Below are positions 15,566 through 24,092 of a DNA stretch of 64,000 nt, piece by piece. Under the pieces are notes generated by a model. That model searched no databases and had not been told where the DNA came from. It saw only the letters and a list, made by a program, of their open reading frames with translations. The stretch's first letter is position 1, and the number at the start of each line of letters is the position of its first letter. The position numbers and the translations under genes are program-made. The stretch is from the NCBI GenBank assembly GCA_017410145.1, contig JAFQRJ010000023.1, positions 124,001 through 188,000 on the forward strand, read 5' to 3'. The DNA comes from Tyzzerella sp. (GTDB lineage Bacteria > Bacillota > Clostridia > Lachnospirales > Lachnospiraceae).

Positions 15566-18411
15566 TTGTATTCCTCCTTAAAAACTAGCAATTTCCCCAA
15601 TATATAATTCGCAACAATTACAAACACTTGAACGATTACTTTTGCAATGCCATCTTGAATGCCGCCCGCTGTAACAAGCAGATGCATAAGAAACATATCC
15701 ATTCCTAAAGTTCCGATGCGAGACAGATAGAATTTTACCATTTCATGCCCTATCCCTCCTTGGCTTTGAAAGACATACCTTCTATTTGTGACATAGGCAA
15801 ACAACACACTTACAAACCACGCAATGATATTTGCAGTTTGCAATTCCATAGCTTTCGTCGTATCCAGAAAGAAACTTACGCAAACAAAATATGTGAACAA
15901 ACTAACCAAGGTTGTCAGAACACCAAATATAAGATATAGAATGACCTCTCTATGTTTTTTGTAATACTTAGCAATCTTGTTTCCAATCCACTCTTTGAAA
16001 ATAACAACAATCAACAGTAAAACACCAACGATGCTTACAAGAACTCCCTCTGCAAAGAAAGGCGCCTTATATTTAATTACAACATCATTCTTTCCTTCTT
16101 TTAAACGTAGTCCAACAAAAGCCTTATTCACAAGTTCAATCTCTACATCTTCTCCATTAATCAAAGAATAAAAACCTTTGTCATACGGGAAAGAAGTGAC
16201 TAGATACTCTCCTTCTTTTGCTTCTGTTGTGCAAGAAATGATGCCCTTTCCTTCATTAATCTTCAAAGCATCTACTTCCTCATACTCGGAATAAATCATC
16301 CCAGAAGTGTACATTTTAAGATTTCGTATATCATACTTGCCCTTTGTAATTTCAATCCTTAATTCCGTTGTATCTTCCATTGAAACAACAAAGTCAAATT
16401 TGATATTACCGTTGTAATACATTGCATTTTTCGCTGTTAATTTATTCTTCACTCCGTTTATGGTAATACTAATATCTTTGTTGTTGAGATAATCACCTTT
16501 ATTCATGATATCAAATGACAGATATATCAACTGATTTCGATAGCTTTCATCTAATTCAATTGTGTAATTTTCTGCTTTCTTCTGAACAAATGTATATTGT
16601 TCCGACACATCACAAGCATTCAAAACCGTTTTGTAATCCGTCTGTACACCATCTTCTACAATGGTGTGTGTCATAAGATATTCGCTGGTGTATGGGAATT
16701 CTGTATTGTCGAATTGGTCTTCACTCATTATATTTTGACTTTTATATGCCACAGGATAGGCATATTTGCTCTCATATAGGTTTAGATGTTTTCCTTGTTC
16801 TATCTGCTCGTAATATAATCCAGGGTCCTTTTCACTAATAATATATTTCGTTCCCATAAAGCTATAGAAAAGTTCATTTCTAGCTCCTGCTGTAATAAAA
16901 CAATTTCGATACATTTCGTTATTTCCCATATCGTTTTCATAAAATCTCTCGTATAATGAATTTGCTGTAGAGGAATACACGGAACTGCCATGAAAATTCT
17001 TTCCATATACCTTATTAGCTGTATCTTTTTCTCTGTACATGACGTGGGAACGATAAAAATTTTCTTCCGTTTGTTCCATGAGTTCTATTACTTCGTCCGT
17101 ATACATTTCTTTATAATAATCTATCGTCACATATTGCTCGCTGGTATGAACCATACAGGTCATGATAAATGCAATCAACACTGGACAGACATACCACACC
17201 TGTTTGAGCTTCCGATAGAACCAAAGTACCCCCAGCTCCGCTAGAAGCAATAACCCAATGTCCCTATTATCCACACATAAAACAAGAAGTAATACTACAA
17301 AGCCAATAGCCAACAAAAAAGTCCGCTTCAGATGTATTTCTTGTTTCTCAAGATGTTCTAAAAACCGACAAAAGAGATATAGGAAAATTACAGAAAACGC
17401 AATGAGAACCTTTCCTCTTGCGTAAAGCATTCCATTTAGCACATACATAAACGCAGGACATATAAGCACAAAAATAGCAAAGATATTTAGAAAGATATCC
17501 GATCTCTTTCTGTTCTTACATGTCAAAATACCAATTACCACAATCAGCATGACTGCTGTGATTCCCATACTGTATGGACTGTAGAACAGTTCTTCATAAG
17601 ACGGGATAATAAGGTTTGTCAGTGTCTCCGTTTCTGTCGATGTTCTCCCATTTGCAAATAATGTATATGCAGTTGGCAATAAAACAAAGCCACTCATCAG
17701 GACTGGAATAGTGAAAAGAATTACACTATTCATGATCCGTTTTGCCGTTCGTATCTTATCTGATTTATTTACAAGCAATTCTCCTTGCGGATTGTACTCA
17801 GGCATTAGCAAACGATAAACTGCATATACGAACAAAAAAACAAAACTTCCCACACTAAAATAATAATTGGTCAAGATCATGAAAAATGCACTGAGAATAA
17901 ACATTCCACTTCTCTTTTTCTCAAAGTACCTGTCCAACCCCATCAATGCCATGATAAAAAATGGCAGATACCATACAAACATGATGTGATGATGAAAATG
18001 ATAAGTCATCGGTGGCAAAGTCATAAACAATATCGCAGCCCAAAATGCTTTCGTTTCATCAAAGTGTTGCTTTAAAAATCGGTATACCAAAACTCCACTT
18101 GCTAAATATGATAAAATACTTAAAACAATTATGTACGTTGTCATATCTACAAATGGCAAAAGATAAGATAATAAAATGCCTGGACTCAAAAATCCGTAAT
18201 ATATAAAATTGAATACATTTTGACCGCCACCGATACTAAACAAGAAATTCGGTATCAATTGTCCGCTTTCATAAAATGCCTGCCGAAATGTATCCGGAAA
18301 CACAATGTGTTGTCCCAGCCAATCCACTCTACTTCCAAACAAATTTCCAAAACCAAGCAATAATCCAAGAATCAAAAGACCATAGGCAATTAAAATAAGA
18401 TGTTTCTTCAT
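15562..18411 (-). CDS. YfhO-family membrane glycosyltransferase fused to a GtrA-like flippase domain
   Basis: 949 residues. Residues 1 to about 420 hold roughly a dozen transmembrane helices of YfhO/GT-C type, with the external-loop segment GSRVDWLGQHIVFPDTFRQ early on. A large external domain follows (about 430-785), then one transmembrane helix near 790. From about 810 to 949 comes a four-helix GtrA-like domain: YLIFGVLTTLVSLFTYFVC, NIIAWFVSVLFAYVTNRRYVF, and a final helix with KLLVFKEE. GtrA-like proteins are thought to flip undecaprenyl-phosphate sugars. Flippase and acceptor-side transferase are thus in one chain, and the charging GT2 enzyme is the next gene. Confidence 0.85.
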   Translation of the reverse strand: MKKHLILIAYGLLILGLLLGFGNLFGSRVDWLGQHIVFPDTFRQAFYESGQLIPNFLFSIGGGQNVFNFIYYGFLSPGILLSYLLPFVDMTTYIIVLSILSYLASGVLVYRFLKQHFDETKAFWAAILFMTLPPMTYHFHHHIMFVWYLPFFIMALMGLDRYFEKKRSGMFILSAFFMILTNYYFSVGSFVFLFVYAVYRLLMPEYNPQGELLVNKSDKIRTAKRIMNSVILFTIPVLMSGFVLLPTAYTLFANGRTSTETETLTNLIIPSYEELFYSPYSMGITAVMLIVVIGILTCKNRKRSDIFLNIFAIFVLICPAFMYVLNGMLYARGKVLIAFSVIFLYLFCRFLEHLEKQEIHLKRTFLLAIGFVVLLLVLCVDNRDIGLLLLAELGVLWFYRKLKQVWYVCPVLIAFIMTCMVHTSEQYVTIDYYKEMYTDEVIELMEQTEENFYRSHVMYREKDTANKVYGKNFHGSSVYSSTANSLYERFYENDMGNNEMYRNCFITAGARNELFYSFMGTKYIISEKDPGLYYEQIEQGKHLNLYESKYAYPVAYKSQNIMSEDQFDNTEFPYTSEYLMTHTIVEDGVQTDYKTVLNACDVSEQYTFVQKKAENYTIELDESYRNQLIYLSFDIMNKGDYLNNKDISITINGVKNKLTAKNAMYYNGNIKFDFVVSMEDTTELRIEITKGKYDIRNLKMYTSGMIYSEYEEVDALKINEGKGIISCTTEAKEGEYLVTSFPYDKGFYSLINGEDVEIELVNKAFVGLRLKEGKNDVVIKYKAPFFAEGVLVSIVGVLLLIVVIFKEWIGNKIAKYYKKHREVILYLIFGVLTTLVSLFTYFVCVSFFLDTTKAMELQTANIIAWFVSVLFAYVTNRRYVFQSQGGIGHEMVKFYLSRIGTLGMDMFLMHLLVTAGGIQDGIAKVIVQVFVIVANYILGKLLVFKEEYK

Positions 18412-18533
18412 AGCAAGTTACCTCCGAGAAATATCGTAGCATACTCTTCCCAAAACAATTCGTATAATTTTCTTTTTTATTCCTTAAGAATTATTGCCTA
18501 TTCTCTTAAATTTAATCAACGCATTTCGATTAC

Positions 18534-18568
18534 ACAAAAAGAGCCTCTCCCTATTGGGACAGACTCTT
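18534..18568 (-). terminator. Intrinsic terminator after kdpE
   Basis: AAGAGCCT (18539-18546) pairs with the region ending CTCTT (18568), with an inner TCCC-TATT-GGGA stem. On the minus strand the hairpin ends in CTCTTTTTG. It closes the ktr-kdp operon. Confidence 0.8.
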
Positions 18569-18580
18569 GCATAAACAACA

Positions 18581-19282
18581 CTATTCAAGTTTCATCATTC
18601 GATATCCTACGCCTATATGCGTCTGAATATACTGTGGTGAATTTGGTTCCGATTCGATTTTCTTTCGCAGGGTAGCCATAAATACTCGCAAGGATGCAAT
18701 ATCGTTTTCCATGCTTTTTCCCCACAATTTCTGTGAAATATAGGTATGCGTTAACACTTTACCTACGTTCTGCGCAAGAAGACATAAGATTTTATACTCG
18801 CTCGGTGTCAAATGTAGCTCCTGCTCTCCCAAATATGTACACCCTGCAGCATAATCGATTGTTAATCTTCCATTTGTAAAATGCGAATTGTTAATACCTG
18901 CATCCGAATGCATCATAGCGAGTCGACGTTGTGTAACTCTTAAGCGCGCCAATAGTTCTTCAACAGAAAATGGTTTTGTTAGATAATCATCTGCTCCGCT
19001 GTCGAGTGCCCCTATCTTATCTGTATCCTCACTTCTGGCACTAATTACAATTATCGGTGTATTTGTCCATGTACGTATTCGTTTAATGACCTCCACACCA
19101 TCCATGTCAGGCAAACCCAAATCAAGTAATATGATATCCGGATTATGGGATGATGCCACCGCAATTGCATTTTCTCCATTTGTTGCTACGATATGTTTAT
19201 AATTATTTGTTTTTAATGTTGTTGTAATCAGATTGCGTACAGGTGCATCATCTTCTACAACTAAAATCATTGTCTTATTCAT
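18581..19282 (-). CDS. kdpE: KdpE-type response regulator
   Basis: 233 residues: an N-terminal receiver domain with the acidic pair EDD near 11, phospho-acceptor Asp in IILLDLGLPDMDG (about residue 54), switch Ser in VISARSED and Lys in YLTKPFS. An OmpR/PhoB winged helix follows (LTPSEYKILCLLAQ, TYISQKLWGK, VFMATLRKKIE, GVGYRM). It overlaps the kdpD stop by 8 bases. Expected to activate potassium-uptake genes; with no kdpFABC in view, the upstream ktrBA genes are the obvious candidate targets. That link is inferred from position. Confidence 0.88.
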   Translation of the reverse strand: MNKTMILVVEDDAPVRNLITTTLKTNNYKHIVATNGENAIAVASSHNPDIILLDLGLPDMDGVEVIKRIRTWTNTPIIVISARSEDTDKIGALDSGADDYLTKPFSVEELLARLRVTQRRLAMMHSDAGINNSHFTNGRLTIDYAAGCTYLGEQELHLTPSEYKILCLLAQNVGKVLTHTYISQKLWGKSMENDIASLRVFMATLRKKIESEPNSPQYIQTHIGVGYRMMKLE

Positions 19283-21263
19283 TCATATTCACCTCATCAG
19301 CCGGTAGTGTAAAGCAAAAAACTGCTCCGTGTGGAACATTGTCCGTAAGTGTTATTTTCCCTCCGTGTGCCTCTACAATTGATTTACAAAGTGAAAGTCC
19401 AAGTCCCAGACTCCGTCTGCTATCAGCAATTTTATGCTTGTCAGTAAAAAACATTTCAAACACTTTTTCTTTTATTTCATCAGGAATGCCCTCACCCAAA
19501 TCTGCAACTCTCACGAAAATCCTGTTCTCCTGTTTCTCTGCAGTAATCTTAATTTCGGTTCCCTCAGGCGTATATTTTATCGCATTATCTATTAAATTAA
19601 GCACCACCTGTATCATCAATTTAACATCCATTTTTGCCATTAAGATATGATCCTGACATTCTACCAAAATAGGATGTTTTACATTTTTTCTATTGATATG
19701 TCTTATCGCTTCTTCTATCACTTCGTCTATCAATTGAGAAGACATATGGAAATTCATTCTCCCTTCCTCTAACCGAGTAATTGACAATAAATTCTCCACA
19801 AGACCAATCAACCATTGTGAATCCTCATCTATATCATGAAAGATTCTATTTCTCATTTCATCATCCATCTCCTGATAATTACTGATTAAGTTGCTCGCAT
19901 TTCCGGATATTGATGTCAGTGGAGTACGTAAATCATGCGAAATTGCACGAAGTAGATTTGCCCTAAGCTGTTCATTTTTTGCCAAAACCGCTGCCAATTC
20001 CTTTTCTTTTGCATTTCTGCTGTTATTAATCGCTAATGCACATTCACCTAAAATAGACAAAAGTACATTGTTTTCAAAGGAACCAAGTTCATTTCCATCA
20101 ATCCGAATTCCAATCACACCAAAAACCTTATGATTGATTCGAATAGACAAATATAAACATTTTGCATCCCGAAAGGTATCTGTCGTAGCACCTGCCCGAT
20201 GCTTATTCACAAATACCCAGTCAGCAACCTCCTTTTCTTTTTCCGAAAAACAAAGACTACTGTCCTTTTCTGGTGTGACCGGAAATAATGAGCCTTTTGA
20301 AAGTTTTCCGCCTACTTCCTGATATACAATAATATCTCGTTCCAGCAATTTCATGAGTTGGCTTGCCGTAATATTAAAAATGTCATTGTCATTTTCTGCC
20401 TTCTGTAAAAGTTGATTCGTGTCAAACAGGACTTTTGTCCGAAATGCAGACTGCGCAGACTGTTTTGCATGGTCTTTCAGTTTATTTGCAAGCGTTCCGG
20501 TAATTAACGCTGAACTGAGCATAACTGCAAATGTCACCGGATAACCTGGTTCATATGCATGCAATGTCAATCTTGGTTCTGTAAAGAAAAAATTAAATAA
20601 TAATACACTCGCCAGCGAATAAACGGCACTGCACGCCTGGCTTTTCGTAAAAAGTGATGTTAGTAGTACACCAAGGATATAGATTGTTATAATATTTGTT
20701 TCTGTAAAACCAAACAATAAGAACAGGTTTCCTATTCCTGTTGCGACCGCTAGTATCAGGAATGTAACGATAATATCCTTTACAGACGGAACAAATTGTT
20801 TCACAAACACTTCTCTTCTTGTCTTATATTTTAACTCTGATGTAGTATCCGGAATAATATGAATATCTATATGCGGTGTAATTAATGTTAATTTTTCTGT
20901 TAATGACTGTTTCCCAAACATATGACGTTTTTTAATATTGCTTCTTCCAATTACAATCTTCGTCACACCCGAAATCCGTGCATACTCCGCGATTTGATAG
21001 GATACATCATCACCGTAGATGGTGTTGATATCTGCACCTAATTGTTTTGCAAGTTTCATATGATAATCCAATCTGTTCCTATCTGCCTCATCCATTTTGT
21101 CGGTATTTCTTGTCTCTACATAAAGTGCAGTAAAACTAGCATTAAAAGCTTTAGCCATCCTGGCCGCTGTCTGGACAATTCTTCCATTTGATGGTGATGC
21201 AGAAAGACAAACCAGTACATGTTCAGTATCATTTTGTTTTATAAGATTTGCTTCACTTATCAC
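19275..21263 (-). CDS. kdpD: Shortened KdpD-type sensor histidine kinase with USP domain
   Basis: 662 residues, about 240 shorter than classical KdpD. The N-terminal KdpD sensor domain with its Walker motifs is missing and the protein begins directly with the universal-stress-protein domain (about 12-140). Then come four transmembrane helices (about 165-260, DUF4118), a GAF-like domain, HisKA with phospho-His at 443 (AISHDLRTPLTS), and HATPase (NLIDNAIKY, GLGLSLCK). The USP domain shows SAS, 20 residues, then FTALY. This fits the SxS-X20-FTAxY motif reported to bind c-di-AMP in S. aureus KdpD. Start is GTG, 8 bases after AAGGAG. Confidence 0.87.
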   Translation of the reverse strand: MISEANLIKQNDTEHVLVCLSASPSNGRIVQTAARMAKAFNASFTALYVETRNTDKMDEADRNRLDYHMKLAKQLGADINTIYGDDVSYQIAEYARISGVTKIVIGRSNIKKRHMFGKQSLTEKLTLITPHIDIHIIPDTTSELKYKTRREVFVKQFVPSVKDIIVTFLILAVATGIGNLFLLFGFTETNIITIYILGVLLTSLFTKSQACSAVYSLASVLLFNFFFTEPRLTLHAYEPGYPVTFAVMLSSALITGTLANKLKDHAKQSAQSAFRTKVLFDTNQLLQKAENDNDIFNITASQLMKLLERDIIVYQEVGGKLSKGSLFPVTPEKDSSLCFSEKEKEVADWVFVNKHRAGATTDTFRDAKCLYLSIRINHKVFGVIGIRIDGNELGSFENNVLLSILGECALAINNSRNAKEKELAAVLAKNEQLRANLLRAISHDLRTPLTSISGNASNLISNYQEMDDEMRNRIFHDIDEDSQWLIGLVENLLSITRLEEGRMNFHMSSQLIDEVIEEAIRHINRKNVKHPILVECQDHILMAKMDVKLMIQVVLNLIDNAIKYTPEGTEIKITAEKQENRIFVRVADLGEGIPDEIKEKVFEMFFTDKHKIADSRRSLGLGLSLCKSIVEAHGGKITLTDNVPHGAVFCFTLPADEVNMNE

Positions 21264-21303
21264 GTATCATACTCCTTATGATTTATCCTATAGTAATAAT
21301 TTA

Positions 21304-21564
21304 TCATGTTTCGTCTCTTGCGTCCATATCATCAAAAATAACAATTCTTGCATTTTTATGTTTAACACAAAATTGTCGTATCTCATTCAAAATCTCCTCA
21401 TCACTTAAGTCATTGGTAAGCATAATGCGAGAAGGCTCCGTTTTTTCACTTTTTTCTTCTATAGACTTTCTATTTTCTGATAAAAACCTGTCCAATTTCC
21501 CCATCAGGATATAGACGTACCCAAATAAAAGCAGTACTGCAAGCACTAGTAATACTTCTCTCAT
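21304..21564 (-). CDS. Small membrane protein between ktrA and kdpD
   Basis: 86 residues from an ATG six bases after AGGAGG (a longer in-frame start at 21582 lacks a ribosome site). One N-terminal transmembrane helix (REVLLVLAVLLLFGYVYILM) precedes a charged cytosolic tail with a C-terminal segment NARIVIFDDMD. No family recognised. Its fixed place in the potassium operon suggests an accessory role with KtrAB or KdpD, but nothing in the sequence proves it. Confidence 0.65.
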   Translation of the reverse strand: MREVLLVLAVLLLFGYVYILMGKLDRFLSENRKSIEEKSEKTEPSRIMLTNDLSDEEILNEIRQFCVKHKNARIVIFDDMDARDET

Positions 21565-21597
21565 ATGCCACCTCCTTGTCATTGTTATACAGTTCGT

Positions 21598-22245
21598 TTA
21601 TATATGAAAACATTTCTGTAGTGCCCTATATTCTCCTAGAACCAACATTGTCTTATTCTCTGTTAAAACTGTGTCTGGAGTAATGGCCACATTCATTTTC
21701 CCGTTTTCTTTGAGTGCCATAATGTTAATATTATATTTTTTACGAATGTCTATCTGTCCAATTGTCATACCTAGCCATGCTTTCGGAATCGTCACTTCAA
21801 AAATAGCATGCAATTCATCCAATTCAACATAATCACGAATATGATTTGATGCATATCGAATTGCCGTCCACTTTGCGAGTTGCTTTTCCGGATATACAAC
21901 CTCATCTGCTCCATTTCTTAATAAGAACTTTGCCTGTACATCACGTGCTGCTCTTGATACAACCAGTTTCGCACCTAGTTCTTTTAGATTAGATGTTGTT
22001 TCCAACGAACTTTGAAAATTATTTCCAATTGCCACAATGCAAACGTCAAAATTACGTATTCCTAATGACTCAAGAAATTCCATATTTGTACTATCACCTA
22101 TTTGCGCATTGGTAACAAATGGTAAAATCTCATTAATTCGCTCTTCACGATGGTCAACTGCCATCACTTCGTGTCCTAACTGATTTAAGTTCAAAGCAAT
22201 ATGTTTTCCAAATCTTCCAAGACCAATTAATAAAATTGATTTCAT
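21598..22245 (-). CDS. ktrA: KtrA/TrkA-type RCK gating subunit
   Basis: 215 residues. The RCK_N Rossmann domain has GLGRFGKHIA (GxGxxG) and the acidic end of beta-2 (AVDHREER), binding ATP/ADP or NAD(H). The RCK_C domain follows from about 135 (FEVTIPKAWLGMTIGQIDIRK). It forms the octameric cytosolic ring that gates KtrB; RCK_C domains of Firmicutes are common c-di-AMP targets. Gene lies 12 bases after ktrB. Confidence 0.88.
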   Translation of the reverse strand: MKSILLIGLGRFGKHIALNLNQLGHEVMAVDHREERINEILPFVTNAQIGDSTNMEFLESLGIRNFDVCIVAIGNNFQSSLETTSNLKELGAKLVVSRAARDVQAKFLLRNGADEVVYPEKQLAKWTAIRYASNHIRDYVELDELHAIFEVTIPKAWLGMTIGQIDIRKKYNINIMALKENGKMNVAITPDTVLTENKTMLVLGEYRALQKCFHI

Positions 22246-22257
22246 ATCTTTTTCCTC

Positions 22258-23595
22258 CTAGCCAACTGTTATTTTTTCCTGTGGCAACTTGGATAAATTC
22301 CTTCCTGTTCCAGAAATTGCCGCATAAATTATTGTCAATCCACCTACTCGCCCCAAAAACATCAATATAATTAAAACAAATCTTGAAATAATTCCTAACT
22401 TTGACGTAATTCCAAGTGTTAATCCAACCGTGCCAATTGCAGAAGATGTTTCAAAAAGACAAGTTCCCATTGGAATCCCTTCCACAATACTAATAACCAA
22501 TGCTCCGCTTACAAATAATGTCAAATACATTATCAAAATAGTGGATGCGTTTTTCACCACACCGTACTCGATCCTACGTCCAAAGAAATGTGCATCTTCT
22601 TTCTTACGGAACACTGCCATCGCATTTGCGAAAAGCACTGCAACTGTGGTTGTTTTCATACCACCTGCTGTAGACCCCGGCGAACCACCAATAAGCATAA
22701 GCATGATTAAAATCGCCTGTCCTGCCCCACTAAATAATGTCAAATCCGCAGTATTAAATCCTGCTGTTCTCGGTGTCACTGCTTGAAATATCGAAGCCAT
22801 AATGCGCTGTCCTGTAGGCAAGTCTGTGAACTCAGCAAAATATAAATATAACGTTGGAATCAAGATTAGCATTCCTGTTGTTGTCAAAATTACCTTACTC
22901 TGCATACGATAACGTTTGAAATGGTGCTTATTTGCACGAATGTCATCCCAAGTGAGAAATCCTATACCACCAATGATAATTAATAATACAATGGTGATGT
23001 TAATCACAGGATTTCCTATGTATGAAGTAAGGGATACAAATGGATTTTCTACTGTTCCCATGACATCAAAGCCCGCGTTACAAAATGCGGATATGGAGTG
23101 GAATACTGCCATCCAGATTCCCTTCAAACCGAAGTCCTTTAGAAACACCGGCATCATGATAATTGCACCTAACAGTTCTACTAGAAATGTGATTTTAATT
23201 ACAAAACCCGTAAGTCGTACGATGCCCCCCATCTTTGGTGCTGCAATTGCTTCCTGCATTGTACTTCTCTGCATTAACGAAATTTTTCTACCTGATATCA
23301 GCGCCAAAGATGCTGCGACTGTAATAACACCCATACCTCCTATCTGAATCATGACCAAAATAATTGCTTGGCCAAAGGCAGACCAATAACTTGCTGTGTC
23401 CTGCACAACTAATCCGGTTACACATACAGCTGATGTAGACGTAAAAAGCGCTTCGTTAAATGGGGTAATCTGACCACTTTTTGATGATACCGGTAACATC
23501 AGTAATATGGTGCCTACAAAAATGACCGCCGCAAAGCCTAATATGATAAATTGAAATGATGTCAAATGCTTCTTTTTATGTATCTGCTCTGTCAT
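22258..23595 (-). CDS. ktrB: KtrB/TrkH-type potassium channel subunit
   Basis: 445 residues of an integral membrane protein with four M1-P-M2 units. Pore-loop glycine filters are visible in SAVCVTGLVVQD, SAFCNAGFDVMG, VTPRTAGFNTAD and SSAIGTVGLTLG. An RVGGLTI end segment is also typical. Sodium- or proton-coupled or channel-type K+ uptake with KtrA. The intergenic space upstream is too short for a ydaO/c-di-AMP riboswitch, and none was seen. A 31-bp palindrome lies directly before the ribosome site. Confidence 0.9.
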   Translation of the reverse strand: MTEQIHKKKHLTSFQFIILGFAAVIFVGTILLMLPVSSKSGQITPFNEALFTSTSAVCVTGLVVQDTASYWSAFGQAIILVMIQIGGMGVITVAASLALISGRKISLMQRSTMQEAIAAPKMGGIVRLTGFVIKITFLVELLGAIIMMPVFLKDFGLKGIWMAVFHSISAFCNAGFDVMGTVENPFVSLTSYIGNPVINITIVLLIIIGGIGFLTWDDIRANKHHFKRYRMQSKVILTTTGMLILIPTLYLYFAEFTDLPTGQRIMASIFQAVTPRTAGFNTADLTLFSGAGQAILIMLMLIGGSPGSTAGGMKTTTVAVLFANAMAVFRKKEDAHFFGRRIEYGVVKNASTILIMYLTLFVSGALVISIVEGIPMGTCLFETSSAIGTVGLTLGITSKLGIISRFVLIILMFLGRVGGLTIIYAAISGTGRNLSKLPQEKITVG

Positions 23596-23607
23596 ATCAC
23601 ATTGCTC

Positions 23608-23638
23608 CTTCTTTTATATAACTATTATATAAAAGAAG
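23608..23638. promoter_or_regulatory. 31-bp palindrome abutting the ktrB ribosome-binding site
   Basis: CTTCTTTTATATAA (23608-23621) and TTATATAAAAGAAG (23625-23638) are perfect inverted repeats around a 3-base loop. On the minus transcript the 3' arm ends in GAAG directly before GAGC, so the AAGGAG ribosome site is partly inside the stem. It could be a regulatory hairpin or a palindromic operator. Confidence 0.65.
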
Positions 23639-23681
23639 ATTTAAAAACGGTATAAAGAAGGATTTGCTGGCATTAAGATTA

Positions 23682-23716
23682 CATAAAGAAAGTGCCATAC
23701 CTTATCGGTATGACAC
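23682..23716 (-). terminator. Terminator after the VOC protein gene
   Basis: CATACC and GGTATG stems, flanked by GTG/CAC with one mismatch (23692-23716). On the minus strand the hairpin is followed by TTTCTTTAT. It separates the topoisomerase operon from ktrB. Confidence 0.6.
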
Positions 23717-23727
23717 CATTTTTCACC

Positions 23728-24090
23728 TTACATCGGTGTTCCTACTTCTATTAAGTTTCCATCCAAATCATAGAACCGAATCACCTTCTGTCCCCAAGAA
23801 TGCTCCATCAACGTATTCACATACTCGATTGGCTCCTCATAGGCTTCCAGCTTTTTTGCGAATGCTTCGATATCTCGTTCTTCAAAATAGAGTTCTGTTG
23901 CATTGTTTCGCTTTACAATATCTTTTCCAATAAAATCTTTCCATATTTTTGCATCTTGGAGCACAAGCCCCTCTGTCAGAATTACATTTCCATCTTGGTC
24001 TAAAATGACATCTAAACCAAACAAATCCTTGTAAAATTTCTTGGATTTTTCAATATCATTTACGACTATTAGAACATTTTTTAATCTCAT
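23728..24090 (-). CDS. VOC (glyoxalase/bleomycin-resistance) family protein
   Basis: 120 residues with one full beta-alpha-beta-beta-beta pair: VLIVVNDIEKSKKFYKDLFGLDVILDQDGN in the first half and WGQKVIRFYDLDGNLIEVG in the second. These carry the usual metal-ligand region near the end of each module. Length matches a single-module vicinal-oxygen-chelate protein that works as a dimer. Substrate cannot be inferred. Gene follows parC closely (2 bases) and ends the gpr-to-VOC operon. Confidence 0.85.
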   Translation of the reverse strand: MRLKNVLIVVNDIEKSKKFYKDLFGLDVILDQDGNVILTEGLVLQDAKIWKDFIGKDIVKRNNATELYFEERDIEAFAKKLEAYEEPIEYVNTLMEHSWGQKVIRFYDLDGNLIEVGTPM

Positions 24091-24092
24091 TA

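Noticed and set aside
23596..23727. ydaO (c-di-AMP) riboswitch before ktrB
   Set aside because: Too short, and occupied by a palindrome and the terminator of the VOC gene.
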